From positions 34,207 through 98,206 of the forward strand of contig JBEPZU010000003.1 in the NCBI GenBank assembly GCA_041640715.1: a stretch of DNA of 64,000 nucleotides, read 5' to 3'. Below, piece after piece: positions 1 through 9,319 of the stretch (the first letter of the stretch is position 1; the number at the start of each line of letters is the position of its first letter). Position numbers and translations under genes: made by a program. Source of the DNA: DSFO01 sp041640715. Lineage in GTDB: Archaea > Thermoproteota > Thermoprotei > Gearchaeales > Gearchaeaceae. The notes under the pieces are model-generated. The model did not search any database. It saw only the letters and a list, made by a program, of their open reading frames with translations, and was not told where the DNA came from.

Positions 1-717
1 AGGTACTGTTCCCGGTATTCCTTGAAGAAGTATGAAGAGAATCGTCTTTGTATCCTTTAAACTAGAGACGAATTCTCTTACGTTTATTTTATATCCGTAT
101 ATTTTCCCTTCATCATATAGTTTCTTTATCTCAGGCTCTGAATAGCCAACTCTTATTTCCTTAATTAAGAAGAGAAAAAGAGGAACTAAAAGGAAATTCG
201 GCAATGCTGCGATAATGAAAGATATTCTCCAATCAGGTAAAAGACCAGCCATTACCATCCCTGCGAGCGACCCTCCTCCTGTTGCAGCAGTTATGAATGC
301 AAAGCCTCTACCTCTTTTCTCAGCAGGATAAATGTCTGCCACTAATGCTTTTGCTATAGGAAAAGATCCGCTCAATCCTATGCCTGTAAATGATCTATAA
401 AATAGAAGTTCCCAATAACTTCTGCTAAAGGCTGTTAGAAATGTGGGAATTTCTCCTACCAAAACTGCTATTGCTAGCAATTTCTTCCTACTAATTTTAT
501 CTGCGACATAACCCCAAATGAAAGCTGTTGATATTCCTGAGACTGTAGTAACTGTACCTAATAGAGCAGCATAGAAGAACCAAGTCCTTTCATCCCCCAA
601 TATTAGTCCTTCATTACGCAAAGTTATAATCAATGGAACCACGAGATTTTGATCAACATAAAGAACAGTTATTATAGAGAACAATAAAAACGCAGCTAGT
701 CTAAATGAATTTCCCAT
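1..717 (-). CDS. MFS transporter, N-terminal part (runs off window)
   Basis: This is the first 239 residues of a major facilitator superfamily transporter; the rest lies before position 1. Several hydrophobic membrane segments can be read. The loop after the second segment has GYVADKISRKK, which fits the MFS motif A pattern G-x3-D-[RK]-x-[GS]-[RK]-[RK]. A later segment has FYRSFTGIGLSGSFP, typical of helix 4. The ATG at 717 is the first start after the intergenic gap and is divergent from coaBC. Substrate cannot be told; sugar or organic-acid symport is usual for this family. Confidence 0.85.
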   Translation of the reverse strand, partial: MGNSFRLAAFLLFSIITVLYVDQNLVVPLIITLRNEGLILGDERTWFFYAALLGTVTTVSGISTAFIWGYVADKISRKKLLAIAVLVGEIPTFLTAFSRSYWELLFYRSFTGIGLSGSFPIAKALVADIYPAEKRGRGFAFITAATGGGSLAGMVMAGLLPDWRISFIIAALPNFLLVPLFLFLIKEIRVGYSEPEIKKLYDEGKIYGYKINVREFVSSLKDTKTILFILLQGIPGTVP

Positions 718-901
718 AAGACTTGTTATATTAAACGCAATTTTATTTAAACAATAGAGCAAAACCAGTTGGATTAGGAAAGATGGTTAGCAATAAAATA
801 TGTTAATTTCTTTAGAATTTCTAATAAAAAGTTTAAGTTATGCTAATTTAAATTAAACTGTTATACAGGATAGATTTAAGTTTCAAAGAGGATTTCTTCT
901 T

Positions 902-2116
902 GTGATAGAAGAGATAAGGGCGAAGCTTAGCAGTTCTCTGCTCAATAGAACGATTATTCATTGTGTGACTTCCAGCTTCGCTATCTATAAAGCAATAGAC
1001 ATAGCAAGGTTCTTGATAAAGCATGGAGCTAACGTAATACCTGTCTTAAGTGAAAAAGCATCAAAATTGATAAATCCTATCTTGTTTGAATATGCTACTG
1101 GAAATAGACCTGTTCATAAAATAACAGGGAAAGTAGAACACGTTAGTCTATTCAAAGAAAACAAGGTAGACCTCGTATTGATAGCTCCTGCCACTGCAAA
1201 TACAATAGCCAAGATAGCCAATGGCATCTCTGATAGCACAGTTACTTTAGTAGCATCTGTTGCGATAGGGCTAGGAATACCTATGCTTATAGTTCCCGCT
1301 ATGCATGAACCTATGTATGAAAATCCGCTTATTAAATCAAGTATAGAGAGATTGGAAAAGTTAAGGATTAGCTTCGTAGAACCTAGGATTGAGGAAGGAA
1401 AGGCCAAGATAGCTACGGAAGAAGAGATATTCCTAGCAGTGATGAGATTGCTTCAAGAAAAACCTTTAATAGGTAAGAAGGTCCTCGTAACAGCAGGTTC
1501 AACAAGAGAATACATAGATTCTGTTAGATTCATAACAAACGCGAGCTCAGGTAAAATGGGCTTAGCTATGGCTAAGGCAGCTTGGTATCTAGGCGCAGAT
1601 GTTCTCTTTGTCCATGGAGACGTGAAGATCGAAATACCTAGATTCATGAAATCAATCCATGTAGAGGACTCTGAAGAAATGCTCTCGGTCATTTCAGATA
1701 TATTAGCTAAGAACAGAATAGATTATTTTGTAGCATCAGCAGCTGTTGTGGATTTCAAACCAATTGCCAAAGTTGAAGGTAAAATAGATAGTAAGATAGA
1801 GAAACTTCAGTTAGAACTGATACCTACTAAGAAAATAATAAAAGAAGTAAAGAAGATTTCTAAGGAAACAGTCCTCATAGCTTTCAAAGCTGAGTACGGG
1901 ATGAATAAAAATCTCGAAGAATTGATAAAGGATTATGAATTTTGCGATTATATCGTGGTCAACGATATATCTAGAAAAGACATAGGATTTGGTAGTGATT
2001 TCAATGAGGTAATGTTTGTGGATGTTTCTAAAAGAAAGGTCAAAGAAATAAGTAAAACATCTAAAGATACGCTCGCTGGGCTCATATGGAAAGAAATACT
2101 ATATGAAAGAACATAA
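902..2116 (+). CDS. coaBC: Bifunctional phosphopantothenoylcysteine decarboxylase / phosphopantothenate-cysteine ligase
   Basis: Coenzyme A biosynthesis: adds cysteine to 4'-phosphopantothenate (CoaB) and decarboxylates the product to phosphopantetheine (CoaC, FMN). Residues 1-180 are the flavoprotein CoaC domain, with the active-site motif PAMHEPMYENP, in which His stands where bacteria usually have Asn, as in other archaeal CoaBC. Residues 190-404 are the CoaB domain, with VTAGSTREYIDSVRF followed by NASSGKMG, the nucleotide and substrate loop. Starts with GTG at 902. At 404 residues it has the usual full length. The next gene overlaps its end by 14 bases, which suggests co-transcription. 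Confidence 0.93.
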   Translation: MIEEIRAKLSSSLLNRTIIHCVTSSFAIYKAIDIARFLIKHGANVIPVLSEKASKLINPILFEYATGNRPVHKITGKVEHVSLFKENKVDLVLIAPATANTIAKIANGISDSTVTLVASVAIGLGIPMLIVPAMHEPMYENPLIKSSIERLEKLRISFVEPRIEEGKAKIATEEEIFLAVMRLLQEKPLIGKKVLVTAGSTREYIDSVRFITNASSGKMGLAMAKAAWYLGADVLFVHGDVKIEIPRFMKSIHVEDSEEMLSVISDILAKNRIDYFVASAAVVDFKPIAKVEGKIDSKIEKLQLELIPTKKIIKEVKKISKETVLIAFKAEYGMNKNLEELIKDYEFCDYIVVNDISRKDIGFGSDFNEVMFVDVSKRKVKEISKTSKDTLAGLIWKEILYERT

Positions 2117-2696
2117 ATCTGAAGAACTGTTGGAAAGACTAGCGCCCTTCTATGAAAGTTTATGGGCTCCTTTGGGAATGCTCATAACTGCTAGGAGGAC
2201 TTACAGCTCTATAATGCAAGAAGCCGCTGATTTCTTGGATTGTGAAAGAATCTTAGACGTAGGAGCTGGGACTGGAAAGCTTCATGATTTCTTGCATTGT
2301 GAAGATTACGTAGCCTTAGATATTTCCGAGAGATTTCTCAAAATTTTGAATAGAAAAAGGAAGAAGTCCTCTGCTATAAGGGCTACTGCTTTAAGATTGC
2401 CTTTTAGAAGAGAATCTTTTGAAGGAGTAGCAATGCTCTTCGTCCTTCACATGATAGAAGATAAGGATGAAGCTTTGAAGGAAATCAATCGCGTTCTTAA
2501 GAAAGGGGGTAAATTCATATGTTCTGTTTTAACTCTCAATAGCAGAATTAGCATTTTACTATCTAAATGGTGGTCTATAGACCTTTTAACTAAAAAGGAA
2601 TACGTGAATTTATTTTCAAGAAACGGCTTTAATGTTTATTCTCATAACGAGATAGGAGCATGGACAATTTTCAAATGTGTTAAAGATATTATTTAG
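2103..2696 (+). CDS. Class I SAM-dependent methyltransferase
   Basis: 197 residues with a Rossmann methyltransferase core. Motif I is ILDVGAGTGKLHDF (about residues 50-63), the SAM-binding glycine loop; an acidic end of strand 2 follows at VALDIS, and HMIEDKDEALKEINRVLKKGG is the usual post-motif region of Methyltransf_11 proteins. Substrate unknown. The ATG lies inside the coaBC 3' end in another frame (14-base overlap), so translation is probably coupled. Confidence 0.85.
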   Translation: MKEHKSEELLERLAPFYESLWAPLGMLITARRTYSSIMQEAADFLDCERILDVGAGTGKLHDFLHCEDYVALDISERFLKILNRKRKKSSAIRATALRLPFRRESFEGVAMLFVLHMIEDKDEALKEINRVLKKGGKFICSVLTLNSRISILLSKWWSIDLLTKKEYVNLFSRNGFNVYSHNEIGAWTIFKCVKDII

Positions 2697-2714
2697 CTCG
2701 TTTATTTTTGAATA

Positions 2715-3362
2715 GTGCGTATACTTAAGTTTACTAGCGAGCCTTTACATTCTTGGATTAGAGAGTTATTTAGGAAGCATAAGGAAACTTTAGAGGAGTT
2801 TTGTCTGTTTAATTGTAAATTTTTACCCGAAAAAGAACTTGTGCAAATGCATTTTATTTTGGAAGCAAAGGGCGGAATAAAAGAAATATCGGAAACAATA
2901 AACAATTCAGAAGATGTTGTTCATTACGAACCTTTTGTAATCCGTCCTAATTTGCTAATAGGTTCTGTGTTGGTATCAAGATGCACACTCTGTGCTACTT
3001 TAGCTAAATCAGAATGTTCCTTCAGAAAAATGGTGAATAGAAAGGATGGAGTTTTAGAATGGGAATTAATAGGTTCGCCTAAACAAGTCTCAAGTTTATT
3101 GAAAGAAATCGAAGAGAAAGCAATCAAGATAGACATCAAATATATTGGAAGTATTGGAGGTAAGAAATCCAACCTTACCGAAAATCAAGAGAAGCTCCTC
3201 AAAATGGCTTATGAGCTAGGATATTTCGATTATCCTAGAAGGATTTCTTTAGAGGAGTTAGCTGATAAATTAAATCTAAATCCTTCTACATTAAGTGAAA
3301 AAATGAGGAGGGCGATTAGAAACTTGATTAAAGATCATATAGAAAAAAAGGATTTCGAATAA
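2715..3362 (+). CDS. Helix-turn-helix transcriptional regulator, HTH_10 (Bat-like) family
   Basis: 215 residues. The last 60 form the archaeal HTH_10 domain: LTENQEKLLKMAYELGYFDYP, then ISLEELADKLNLNPSTLSEK, a pattern shared with bacterio-opsin-activator-type regulators. The N-terminal half is an unassigned sensor-like domain with clustered cysteines (CTLCATLAKSEC, about residues 95-106) that could bind metal or respond to redox; this is inference. GTG start, 18 bases after the methyltransferase. It is convergent with the oxidase operon, with only 4 bases between the stops, so it may regulate that operon, but nothing proves it. Confidence 0.82.
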   Translation: MRILKFTSEPLHSWIRELFRKHKETLEEFCLFNCKFLPEKELVQMHFILEAKGGIKEISETINNSEDVVHYEPFVIRPNLLIGSVLVSRCTLCATLAKSECSFRKMVNRKDGVLEWELIGSPKQVSSLLKEIEEKAIKIDIKYIGSIGGKKSNLTENQEKLLKMAYELGYFDYPRRISLEELADKLNLNPSTLSEKMRRAIRNLIKDHIEKKDFE

Positions 3363-3366
3363 GGTT

Positions 3367-5019
3367 TTAGTAGAATATGGGCATTCCCGCTAATCTTGCA
3401 AAAGAGTAGAAGTAAAGCAATAGCAGTATTAATCCGACTATTATACAGAGCGCTAAACTACCTGTTTTACTAGCCTTTGAGGTTTTTATCTCAAAACTCG
3501 TCATTAATCCTTCAAAGACATTTTCTTTCTGAGGTTTTGATAAAAAGATTGTGGCTACTATGTTGAAAACAAAGAGTATTCCTCCTATTATTGCGATCAG
3601 AGCTCCTACTATTATTAAAGGAGATACCCAAGTCCATTGAGGTAAGGTCATTTCAGGATAGAAGAAAGTCCTTCGCGGACTCCCATTAAATCCAGCTACA
3701 GACATGGTTGTCGCTAATATGAGTATACCGAAGAAAAATACGTAAGGCTGTATCTTTGCTATTTTTACACTGTAGATTTTCTTCGAAGTTAAGGCAGGTA
3801 TAGCATAATAGAACAATACCATGAAGGCCATGGTTGTTGCACCTGCCACTAGTGTATGGAAGTGTCCAGGAACCCATAAAGTATTATGGTAATTTACGTT
3901 TGGCTGTAAAGTAGTTTGCGGTTGAGCAATAATTCCTCCAAAGCCTATAAGGATTAGGCTAAGAACAGTTGTGGATATCGCAGGATTGCTCCAAGGAATT
4001 TTTCTTATCCATCCAAATAGGCTGGTATGGCCTGAAGCTCTTATTACGCTCTCTATAGCTCCTGCTAGTGCTAGCCCGTGTAGTAATGTAGGTACTGATA
4101 GGAAATGAGAACCTACACTTCCACTTGCCTGCTTGAGCGCATAGGACCATCCTGGATCTACTAAAATATGATGACCTATACCAGGTACTACAAATATAGG
4201 ATATAAGACAAATGCTATTCTTGCATATCTTTCATTAATGAATCTTATCGCTGCAAGACCTGTTCCTAGAACTACTAGAGCGTATAATACAGCTATCGTA
4301 GCTGATATATTAAGGTATTGTGCATCATGACCCAATCCCCAGAAATACCATCTGTACACCATTACATTCATAGGCATCAATCCTACTCTCCATAGAAGTG
4401 TGTAGAGCATTGATATTGCACCTTGAATCACTACTGTCAAAGCTATGATCGCAGCTATGCCAGCACCCCATGTCACTAAAGGCAAAGAACCTGTATATGC
4501 TCCTTTAATTTTTGCATTGTAAATCGTCAAGAAGAATATTATTACAGCTATTCCTGCACCTAAAGCAAATAGCAAGTATCCTACATAAAAGAGAGGATGT
4601 GCAGCCAATGGAGGATATGCAGTAAATAATACGCTTGCGTTGCCTGAAGCTACTAGTATTTCTATCATTATTTGACCTATGAGCATAAAGGCAAATGCCA
4701 TCCAAGCCAAACGAATTGAGTAGAGTTCTGAGTTCAACAAAACGGCCCCTGCGAAATACACTATAGTGATTTCAGCCCATATTATCCAGAATATCAGCAT
4801 GTTAATTCCGTGTAACGTTAACCAAATATAGTAATTCTCGTGGGTTATCCCTAGTACATTTATCAAAGAAGAGACCGTAGATCTCCCTCCAGCTACGAAT
4901 AAAGCAGCTATTCCTCCTATGATTATTGATAGTAATGCCATTACTAAGTTAGCTGTTATTAGTAGTCTAGTCTTATCGTATATCTTAAGATCTGCCAAAG
5001 GAGATATTCTATAGCTCAT
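3367..5019 (-). CDS. Heme-copper oxidase subunit I, likely B-type (ba3-like)
   Basis: Catalytic subunit of the terminal oxidase that reduces O2 to water and pumps protons. About 12-13 membrane helices. Ligands can be read in order: His near residue 70 in LHGINMLIFW (low-spin heme), GLGHDAQY (CuB His with the cross-linked Tyr four residues on), PGIGHHILVDPG (two CuB His) and PGHFHTLVAGA (both heme ligands). The spacing and the absence of an obvious D-channel asparagine motif fit the B-type family. The ATG at 5019 was chosen over a longer frame (5067) because it overlaps the subunit II stop as ATGA; this gives 550 residues. Last gene of the IIa-II-I operon. Confidence 0.92.
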   Translation of the reverse strand: MSYRISPLADLKIYDKTRLLITANLVMALLSIIIGGIAALFVAGGRSTVSSLINVLGITHENYYIWLTLHGINMLIFWIIWAEITIVYFAGAVLLNSELYSIRLAWMAFAFMLIGQIMIEILVASGNASVLFTAYPPLAAHPLFYVGYLLFALGAGIAVIIFFLTIYNAKIKGAYTGSLPLVTWGAGIAAIIALTVVIQGAISMLYTLLWRVGLMPMNVMVYRWYFWGLGHDAQYLNISATIAVLYALVVLGTGLAAIRFINERYARIAFVLYPIFVVPGIGHHILVDPGWSYALKQASGSVGSHFLSVPTLLHGLALAGAIESVIRASGHTSLFGWIRKIPWSNPAISTTVLSLILIGFGGIIAQPQTTLQPNVNYHNTLWVPGHFHTLVAGATTMAFMVLFYYAIPALTSKKIYSVKIAKIQPYVFFFGILILATTMSVAGFNGSPRRTFFYPEMTLPQWTWVSPLIIVGALIAIIGGILFVFNIVATIFLSKPQKENVFEGLMTSFEIKTSKASKTGSLALCIIVGLILLLLYFYSFARLAGMPIFY

Positions 5020-5534
5020 GGTATCACCTCTATGATACCTCTCATTCCACCATGACCGTAGCCGCAATATTCATTGCAAATAATGTAGTAGGTACCTTCC
5101 TTGTCAAATCTTATATTAAATTTAAAAGCCATTCCTGGCATGACCATGATATTATAAACTGCGTCTTCTCCTACCAATGAGAAACCGTGCATCACATCTG
5201 TGCTAGAAACCCAAATTTCATATTCAACTCCTTTCTTCAGGATTATCTTAGAGGGTTCCCAATAGTATTGTTTGCCCGCTAGGTATATTGGTGTTCCTGG
5301 AGGAACAGGCTTGTCTGCAAATTCCTCCATAAAAGCTTGAACAAGCTTCTCATATTCCTCATGTTCTATAGCAATTGCTGTAGCTGGTACTGCATGTTTA
5401 GCATCTGCCAAAGGCCAAAGCAGAGTAGTTAGAGCTAGTATTATTCCGATGATGAATGAAAGTGCTATCCATAGCCTTTCCTCTTTGGTGAAAGGTTTAT
5501 ACCACTCCTCTATTTTCTTAGGTATTACCACCAT
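5016..5534 (-). CDS. Heme-copper oxidase subunit II with CuA site
   Basis: Electron-entry subunit. One N-terminal membrane anchor (about residues 20-42) is followed by a cupredoxin domain. The binuclear CuA ligands are visible: DVMHGF (His) and CNEYCGYGHGGM (Cys-x3-Cys-x3-His-x2-Met). The ATG at 5534 gives 172 residues beginning MVVIPKKIEEWYK; the longer frame upstream overlaps the subunit IIa gene and reads as a shadow of it. It begins 2 bases after subunit IIa and its stop overlaps subunit I (ATGA). Confidence 0.92.
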   Translation of the reverse strand: MVVIPKKIEEWYKPFTKEERLWIALSFIIGIILALTTLLWPLADAKHAVPATAIAIEHEEYEKLVQAFMEEFADKPVPPGTPIYLAGKQYYWEPSKIILKKGVEYEIWVSSTDVMHGFSLVGEDAVYNIMVMPGMAFKFNIRFDKEGTYYIICNEYCGYGHGGMRGIIEVIP

Positions 5535-5536
5535 GT

Positions 5537-5683
5537 TTATGGTGGAATAGGACCTACGGGCATACCATGCATAGAGACAACTTCGATTAACGCCCATACA
5601 CCGTAGGCGAACATTATACCAATTGCAATAGCGCCCCAGAACCATAAGTTGTCCAATAACGTTGAAGATACTTTGCTTGCCAT
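5537..5683 (-). CDS. Oxidase small subunit IIa (48 residues, one membrane helix)
   Basis: A 48-residue gene read on the minus strand: it starts MASKVSSTLLDNLWFWGAIA and ends VGPIPP-stop. It has one hydrophobic helix (about residues 13-35). Position (first gene, 2 bases before subunit II) and the single-helix form match subunit IIa of B-type oxidases such as Thermus ba3, where the order is also IIa-II-I. The helix substitutes for a transmembrane segment missing from subunit II. Confidence rests on context and topology rather than a strong motif. Confidence 0.75.
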   Translation of the reverse strand: MASKVSSTLLDNLWFWGAIAIGIMFAYGVWALIEVVSMHGMPVGPIPP

Positions 5684-5770
5684 ATGATTTCTATAAATTT
5701 TGGATATAGAAAAAAATAATCCCGAATATATTTGGTATTTATTTATATACTAAAATATGAAAATATATAA

Positions 5771-6835
5771 TTAAATACTATTATTTTTCAAAATTTTATA
5801 AGATAATATGCTTAGCCTACCAGCAAGCTTCCTGGTCACTTCGAAATAAGCTTTAGCTGCTTCACTTTCAGGTTCTGCTATCAATATAGGAATTCCTTCA
5901 TCTGATAGTTTTCTTAGAGATGGGTCTAAAGGAATGCTTCCTAGATAAGGAACGTTCAATTTATCAGCCAATTCTCTTCCTCCTCCTGAACCGAATACGT
6001 CTATTCTGTTCTTGCAATGAGGGCATATTAGATAGCTCATATTCTCAACTATGCCTAGTATATTATTATTCAGTTTTTTGAACATGGTCAAAGCCTTCAT
6101 AGCTATAGAATAGGCCGCAGGCTGAGGCGTTGTTACCACTAATATGCTAGCATTAGGTAATAGTTGGGCCAAAGTCAAAGGTACATCACCTGTTCCTGGA
6201 GGTAAATCCACGATCAAATAATCTAACTCACCCCAATCTACATCTGTAATCAATTGTCTGAGAGCTCCAGAAACTATGGGGCCTCTCCATATTAAAGGGG
6301 TATCTTCAGTTATGAAGAACCCAATAGAAATCACCTTAACGCCATATGATATAGGCGGTAAAAGCTTTTTCCCATCCGTTCTAACAGGATCCTTTATGCC
6401 TAACATCCTAGGTACACTAGGGCCGTATATATCGCCATCTAATAGACCGACTTTGGCTCCGCTTATAGCTAATGCTACTGCTATGTTGCATGCTACAGTG
6501 GTCTTGCCAACACCTCCTTTACCGCTTGCTATAGCTATGATGTTCTTAACATTAGGTAGTATGTCTTCAGGCAATATCCTCCTCGATGGGAGTACTTTGG
6601 CTGAGGTCTTAACTTCTACTTCCTTAACCCCCTTTATCTTCTTTAACTCATAGATTATGCTATCTTCGATTTCTTTTTTCAAAGGACATGCAGGAGTTGT
6701 AAGCTCGCACTCTACGATCACTTTTCCGCCATCTATCTCAACCTTCTTGATCATCCCCATTTTAACGATGCTAACTCCAAGCTCAGGGTCTTTTATTCTG
6801 TCTAAGATATCCAATATCTCCTTTTCTTTAATCAT
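5771..6835 (-). CDS. Mrp/ApbC-type iron-sulfur cluster carrier ATPase with N-terminal DUF59 domain
   Basis: 354 residues. Residues 1-85 are a MIP18/DUF59 domain (LDRIKDPELGVSIVKMG; CELTTPACPLKKEIED). Residues 95-350 are the P-loop ATPase with deviant Walker A ASGKGGVGKTTVACN, a Walker B-like region in YLIVDLPPGTGDVPLT, and CPHC (about residues 272-275), the bridging cysteines that hold a 4Fe-4S cluster between two subunits. Known role: transfer of Fe-S clusters to apoproteins. Divergent from the LysO-like gene. An A+T-rich gap separates it from the oxidase operon. Confidence 0.9.
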   Translation of the reverse strand: MIKEKEILDILDRIKDPELGVSIVKMGMIKKVEIDGGKVIVECELTTPACPLKKEIEDSIIYELKKIKGVKEVEVKTSAKVLPSRRILPEDILPNVKNIIAIASGKGGVGKTTVACNIAVALAISGAKVGLLDGDIYGPSVPRMLGIKDPVRTDGKKLLPPISYGVKVISIGFFITEDTPLIWRGPIVSGALRQLITDVDWGELDYLIVDLPPGTGDVPLTLAQLLPNASILVVTTPQPAAYSIAMKALTMFKKLNNNILGIVENMSYLICPHCKNRIDVFGSGGGRELADKLNVPYLGSIPLDPSLRKLSDEGIPILIAEPESEAAKAYFEVTRKLAGRLSILSYKILKNNSI

Positions 6836-6885
6836 TCAAAACGTAAGTAAAATACCATTTATTTAAGCATGAGAATCTTAATTTT

Positions 6886-7740
6886 ATGGATATACTTGCT
6901 ATTTTATTTTTAACGCTATTCCTATCTTCCCTAATCTTATCTATGAAGATCAATTACAATTTAGAAAAAGCCTTGACTTCAATAGTGATCCTTTTAATAC
7001 TCACCATCTCTTCATGGGCTTCAGCTAGTCTAAAAGGAAGCACTTACATATTTTCAGTGTTTTTCATCGCTTTCGCTTATGGTTTCTTCGTAGTCTTATT
7101 CAGCTATCTAATAGGCTTAGTTTTAGGAGGTTACAAAGATAACTCTAAACTGGTCAATAGCAAACCTAACTTGAGCTTCATATTAGCGATAGCCATTGGC
7201 TGGGTTGTGGGATATTTCTTACCAGAACATCTGCCTTTCAAAGAAGCGATATTCTATGAGCTTCTCATCCTAGCAGTTTTTGCTGGTCTTGCAACTGGCA
7301 GGTATTTTTCAACGTATTTGCTCAAGAAGAATATCAGGACTTTAATTCTTAGCATAACTAGCGCTTTTATAGGAGGTTTCATCGCTGGTTATGTATTAGC
7401 TCTCGTGTTCAACATGGACATAAAGACTTCTATGGCTATTTCCTTGGGAATGGGCTGGTATACTTATGCAGGACCTTTGATAGCTAGCTATGAAGGGGTC
7501 TTGATAGGAAATATAGCCTTTTTAGCTAATTTCATAAGGGAACAGTTAACTTTCATCCTCGTACCATTTCTTAGAGGCAATCCGCATTCTTTGCTCTGTA
7601 TTGGTGGTGCTACTACCATGGATGATACACTCCCAATTTACATAGCGAAGCTAGGTAAAGAATATTCGATATTAGCTATTTCCAACGGCTTCCTTTTGAC
7701 TTTGTTAGTACCTATTGTCTTACCTTTAATTTTGATTTAA
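6886..7740 (+). CDS. LysO-family (DUF340) membrane protein, putative amino-acid exporter
   Basis: 284 residues with about eight membrane segments. Family marks are MGWYTYAGPLIASYEG near residue 185 and GGATTMDDTLPIYI near residue 245, seen in LysO/YbjE proteins that export lysine in bacteria. The substrate in archaea is not established, so lysine export is an inference from the family. Monocistronic: a leader of about 20 bases lies upstream and more than 500 bases without a gene follow. Confidence 0.78.
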   Translation: MDILAILFLTLFLSSLILSMKINYNLEKALTSIVILLILTISSWASASLKGSTYIFSVFFIAFAYGFFVVLFSYLIGLVLGGYKDNSKLVNSKPNLSFILAIAIGWVVGYFLPEHLPFKEAIFYELLILAVFAGLATGRYFSTYLLKKNIRTLILSITSAFIGGFIAGYVLALVFNMDIKTSMAISLGMGWYTYAGPLIASYEGVLIGNIAFLANFIREQLTFILVPFLRGNPHSLLCIGGATTMDDTLPIYIAKLGKEYSILAISNGFLLTLLVPIVLPLILI

Positions 7741-8281
7741 AAGACCATAACACCTTCAAGATACAAAGTTAAAGAGAATCTCTCAAGGCCTGAGAACAAT
7801 AATAAATAAGCTTGTAACATGGCTGAGATCTTCTTGTGTGCGCCAAAAACCGAATTACACGAGAAGGTATAGTGCGATGTTGATTTGAAGCATTAGTTAA
7901 GTTGTTCAAAATCACGTTTAGAACGATGCTTCCAATCCGAAAAATGAATGCTATAATGCTGAATTTCCTAATCCTAATATCTAGCTTCATCAAGAGAAAA
8001 AAGAGCTAGCGTACCGAAGATAGTAATATGAGGTTCAAGACTAGAATAAATTCTTTGGTAAAGATCGATTCGGTTTTTAATGTGATCATCCACACATCGA
8101 GGTTGGCAATAAAAGATGTCATTAAAACATAGAGAGCTAAGGTATTGTTCGAAGTCTCAGATATCCTTACTTAGAAAAAAACTCTGATTGGTGTTGTTAT
8201 TAAAGAGTAAGCCACAAACCGTGGTCAAAATAAACAAAACCATAACTTTAAATGTTATTTTAGAATCTATATTAACACGAT
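7741..8281. other. 541-base intergenic region without a recognisable gene
   Basis: Both strands were read. The only ORF longer than 60 codons (minus strand, 7769-7993) has no domain, no plausible promoter and poor residue makeup. No tRNA cloverleaf, repeat or transposase remnant was found. The region may be decayed sequence. The promoter of the next gene lies at its right end. Confidence 0.5.
8246..8254 (+). promoter_or_regulatory. Putative TATA box of the MDR dehydrogenase operon
   Basis: CTTTAAATG, centred about 32 bases before the ATG at 8282. That spacing predicts a leader of only a few bases, in line with other genes in the window. Confidence 0.45.
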
Positions 8282-9319
8282 ATGAAAGCGGCTTTCATAA
8301 GGAGACATGGAGGCCCTGAAGTAATAGAATACGGAGAATTAGAAGATCCTGTCCCCAAGCCTGGTGAAGTACTCGTGAAGATATTGTTCTCTTCTATTAA
8401 CAGGATAGATACTCTGGTTAGACAAGGTTATCCTGGGATAAAAATAGAAATGCCCCATATACTAGGCGTAGATGCGATAGGATATGTTGAGAAAGTAGGC
8501 GAAAATGTAGGTAATATAAACAAAGGAGACATGGTCATGGTTTATCCCATTGTTAGTTGCGGTGTTTGCGAAAATTGTTTGAAAGGAATGGAGAATAGAT
8601 GCACGCAGTGGAAGATGATAGGATTTCAATATAGAGGGGCTAATGCAGAATATATAAATGTTCCTTCAAGGAACATCATAAAACTCGAAGATGGTTCAAA
8701 TCCAGAGAAATATGGCGTCCTCCCGCTAGTACTTTTAACTAGTTGGAGATCTCTTGTTACATTAGGAAGCATAAATAAAGATACTACCATCTTCCTTTGG
8801 GGAGGCAGCTCTGGTGTAGGTACGATATCTATTCAAATAGCTAAGTATTTCGGCGCAAAGGTGATAACAGCTACAAGCTCAGATTGGAAAGCTGAAAAAC
8901 TCAAGGCTTTAGGTGCAGATTTGGTTCTCAATTATTTAAGAGATGACATACTGAGTAAAGTCAGAGAATTCACCGATGGATATGGAGTAGATTTAGTCAT
9001 AGATCCTGTAGGTTCTGAGCTTTCTAGATCTCTCGACTTAGACTTGGCTAAAGTTGGAGGTAGGATAATATTTTACGGAGTTTGGAAAATGGATTCTTTT
9101 CCTATAAATTGGAGGAGGATTTATTTGAAGCATTTATCGATAATAGGTTTTCATACAGGGGGGAAATGGGAACTAATGGAAGCCCTTAAGTTAGTTAAGA
9201 AAGGCATAATACAACCTGTGATTTACAAAACCCTTGATTTAGAAGAAGTTGCTAATGCCCATCGAATTCTTGAAAGCGGCGAAGTATTCGGTAAGATAGC
9301 CATAAAGATTTCTAGATGA
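8282..9319 (+). CDS. Zinc-containing MDR-family alcohol dehydrogenase / quinone oxidoreductase
   Basis: 345 residues. N-terminal GroES-like domain starts MKAAFIRRHGGPEVIEYGEL; a structural-zinc lobe is present with CGVCENCLKGMENRC. The Rossmann domain has WGGSSGVGTISIQIAKYFGA (about residues 173-192), the NAD(P) loop. The catalytic Cys of classical zinc ADHs is replaced (SSINRIDTL), so it may act as a quinone reductase or acyl-CoA reductase-like enzyme; acryloyl-CoA reductases of Sulfolobales belong to the same group, but the substrate is not decidable here. First gene of a three-gene operon with ATGA overlap to the next. Confidence 0.85.
   Translation: MKAAFIRRHGGPEVIEYGELEDPVPKPGEVLVKILFSSINRIDTLVRQGYPGIKIEMPHILGVDAIGYVEKVGENVGNINKGDMVMVYPIVSCGVCENCLKGMENRCTQWKMIGFQYRGANAEYINVPSRNIIKLEDGSNPEKYGVLPLVLLTSWRSLVTLGSINKDTTIFLWGGSSGVGTISIQIAKYFGAKVITATSSDWKAEKLKALGADLVLNYLRDDILSKVREFTDGYGVDLVIDPVGSELSRSLDLDLAKVGGRIIFYGVWKMDSFPINWRRIYLKHLSIIGFHTGGKWELMEALKLVKKGIIQPVIYKTLDLEEVANAHRILESGEVFGKIAIKISR

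Noticed and set aside
6276..6653. 125-codon frame antisense to the Mrp-type gene
   Set aside because: Opposite a strongly supported gene; composition is that of reverse-complement codons.
7769..7993. 74-codon minus-strand frame in the 7.7-8.3 kb gap
   Set aside because: No domain, atypical residue use, no promoter or partner; probably chance in decayed sequence.
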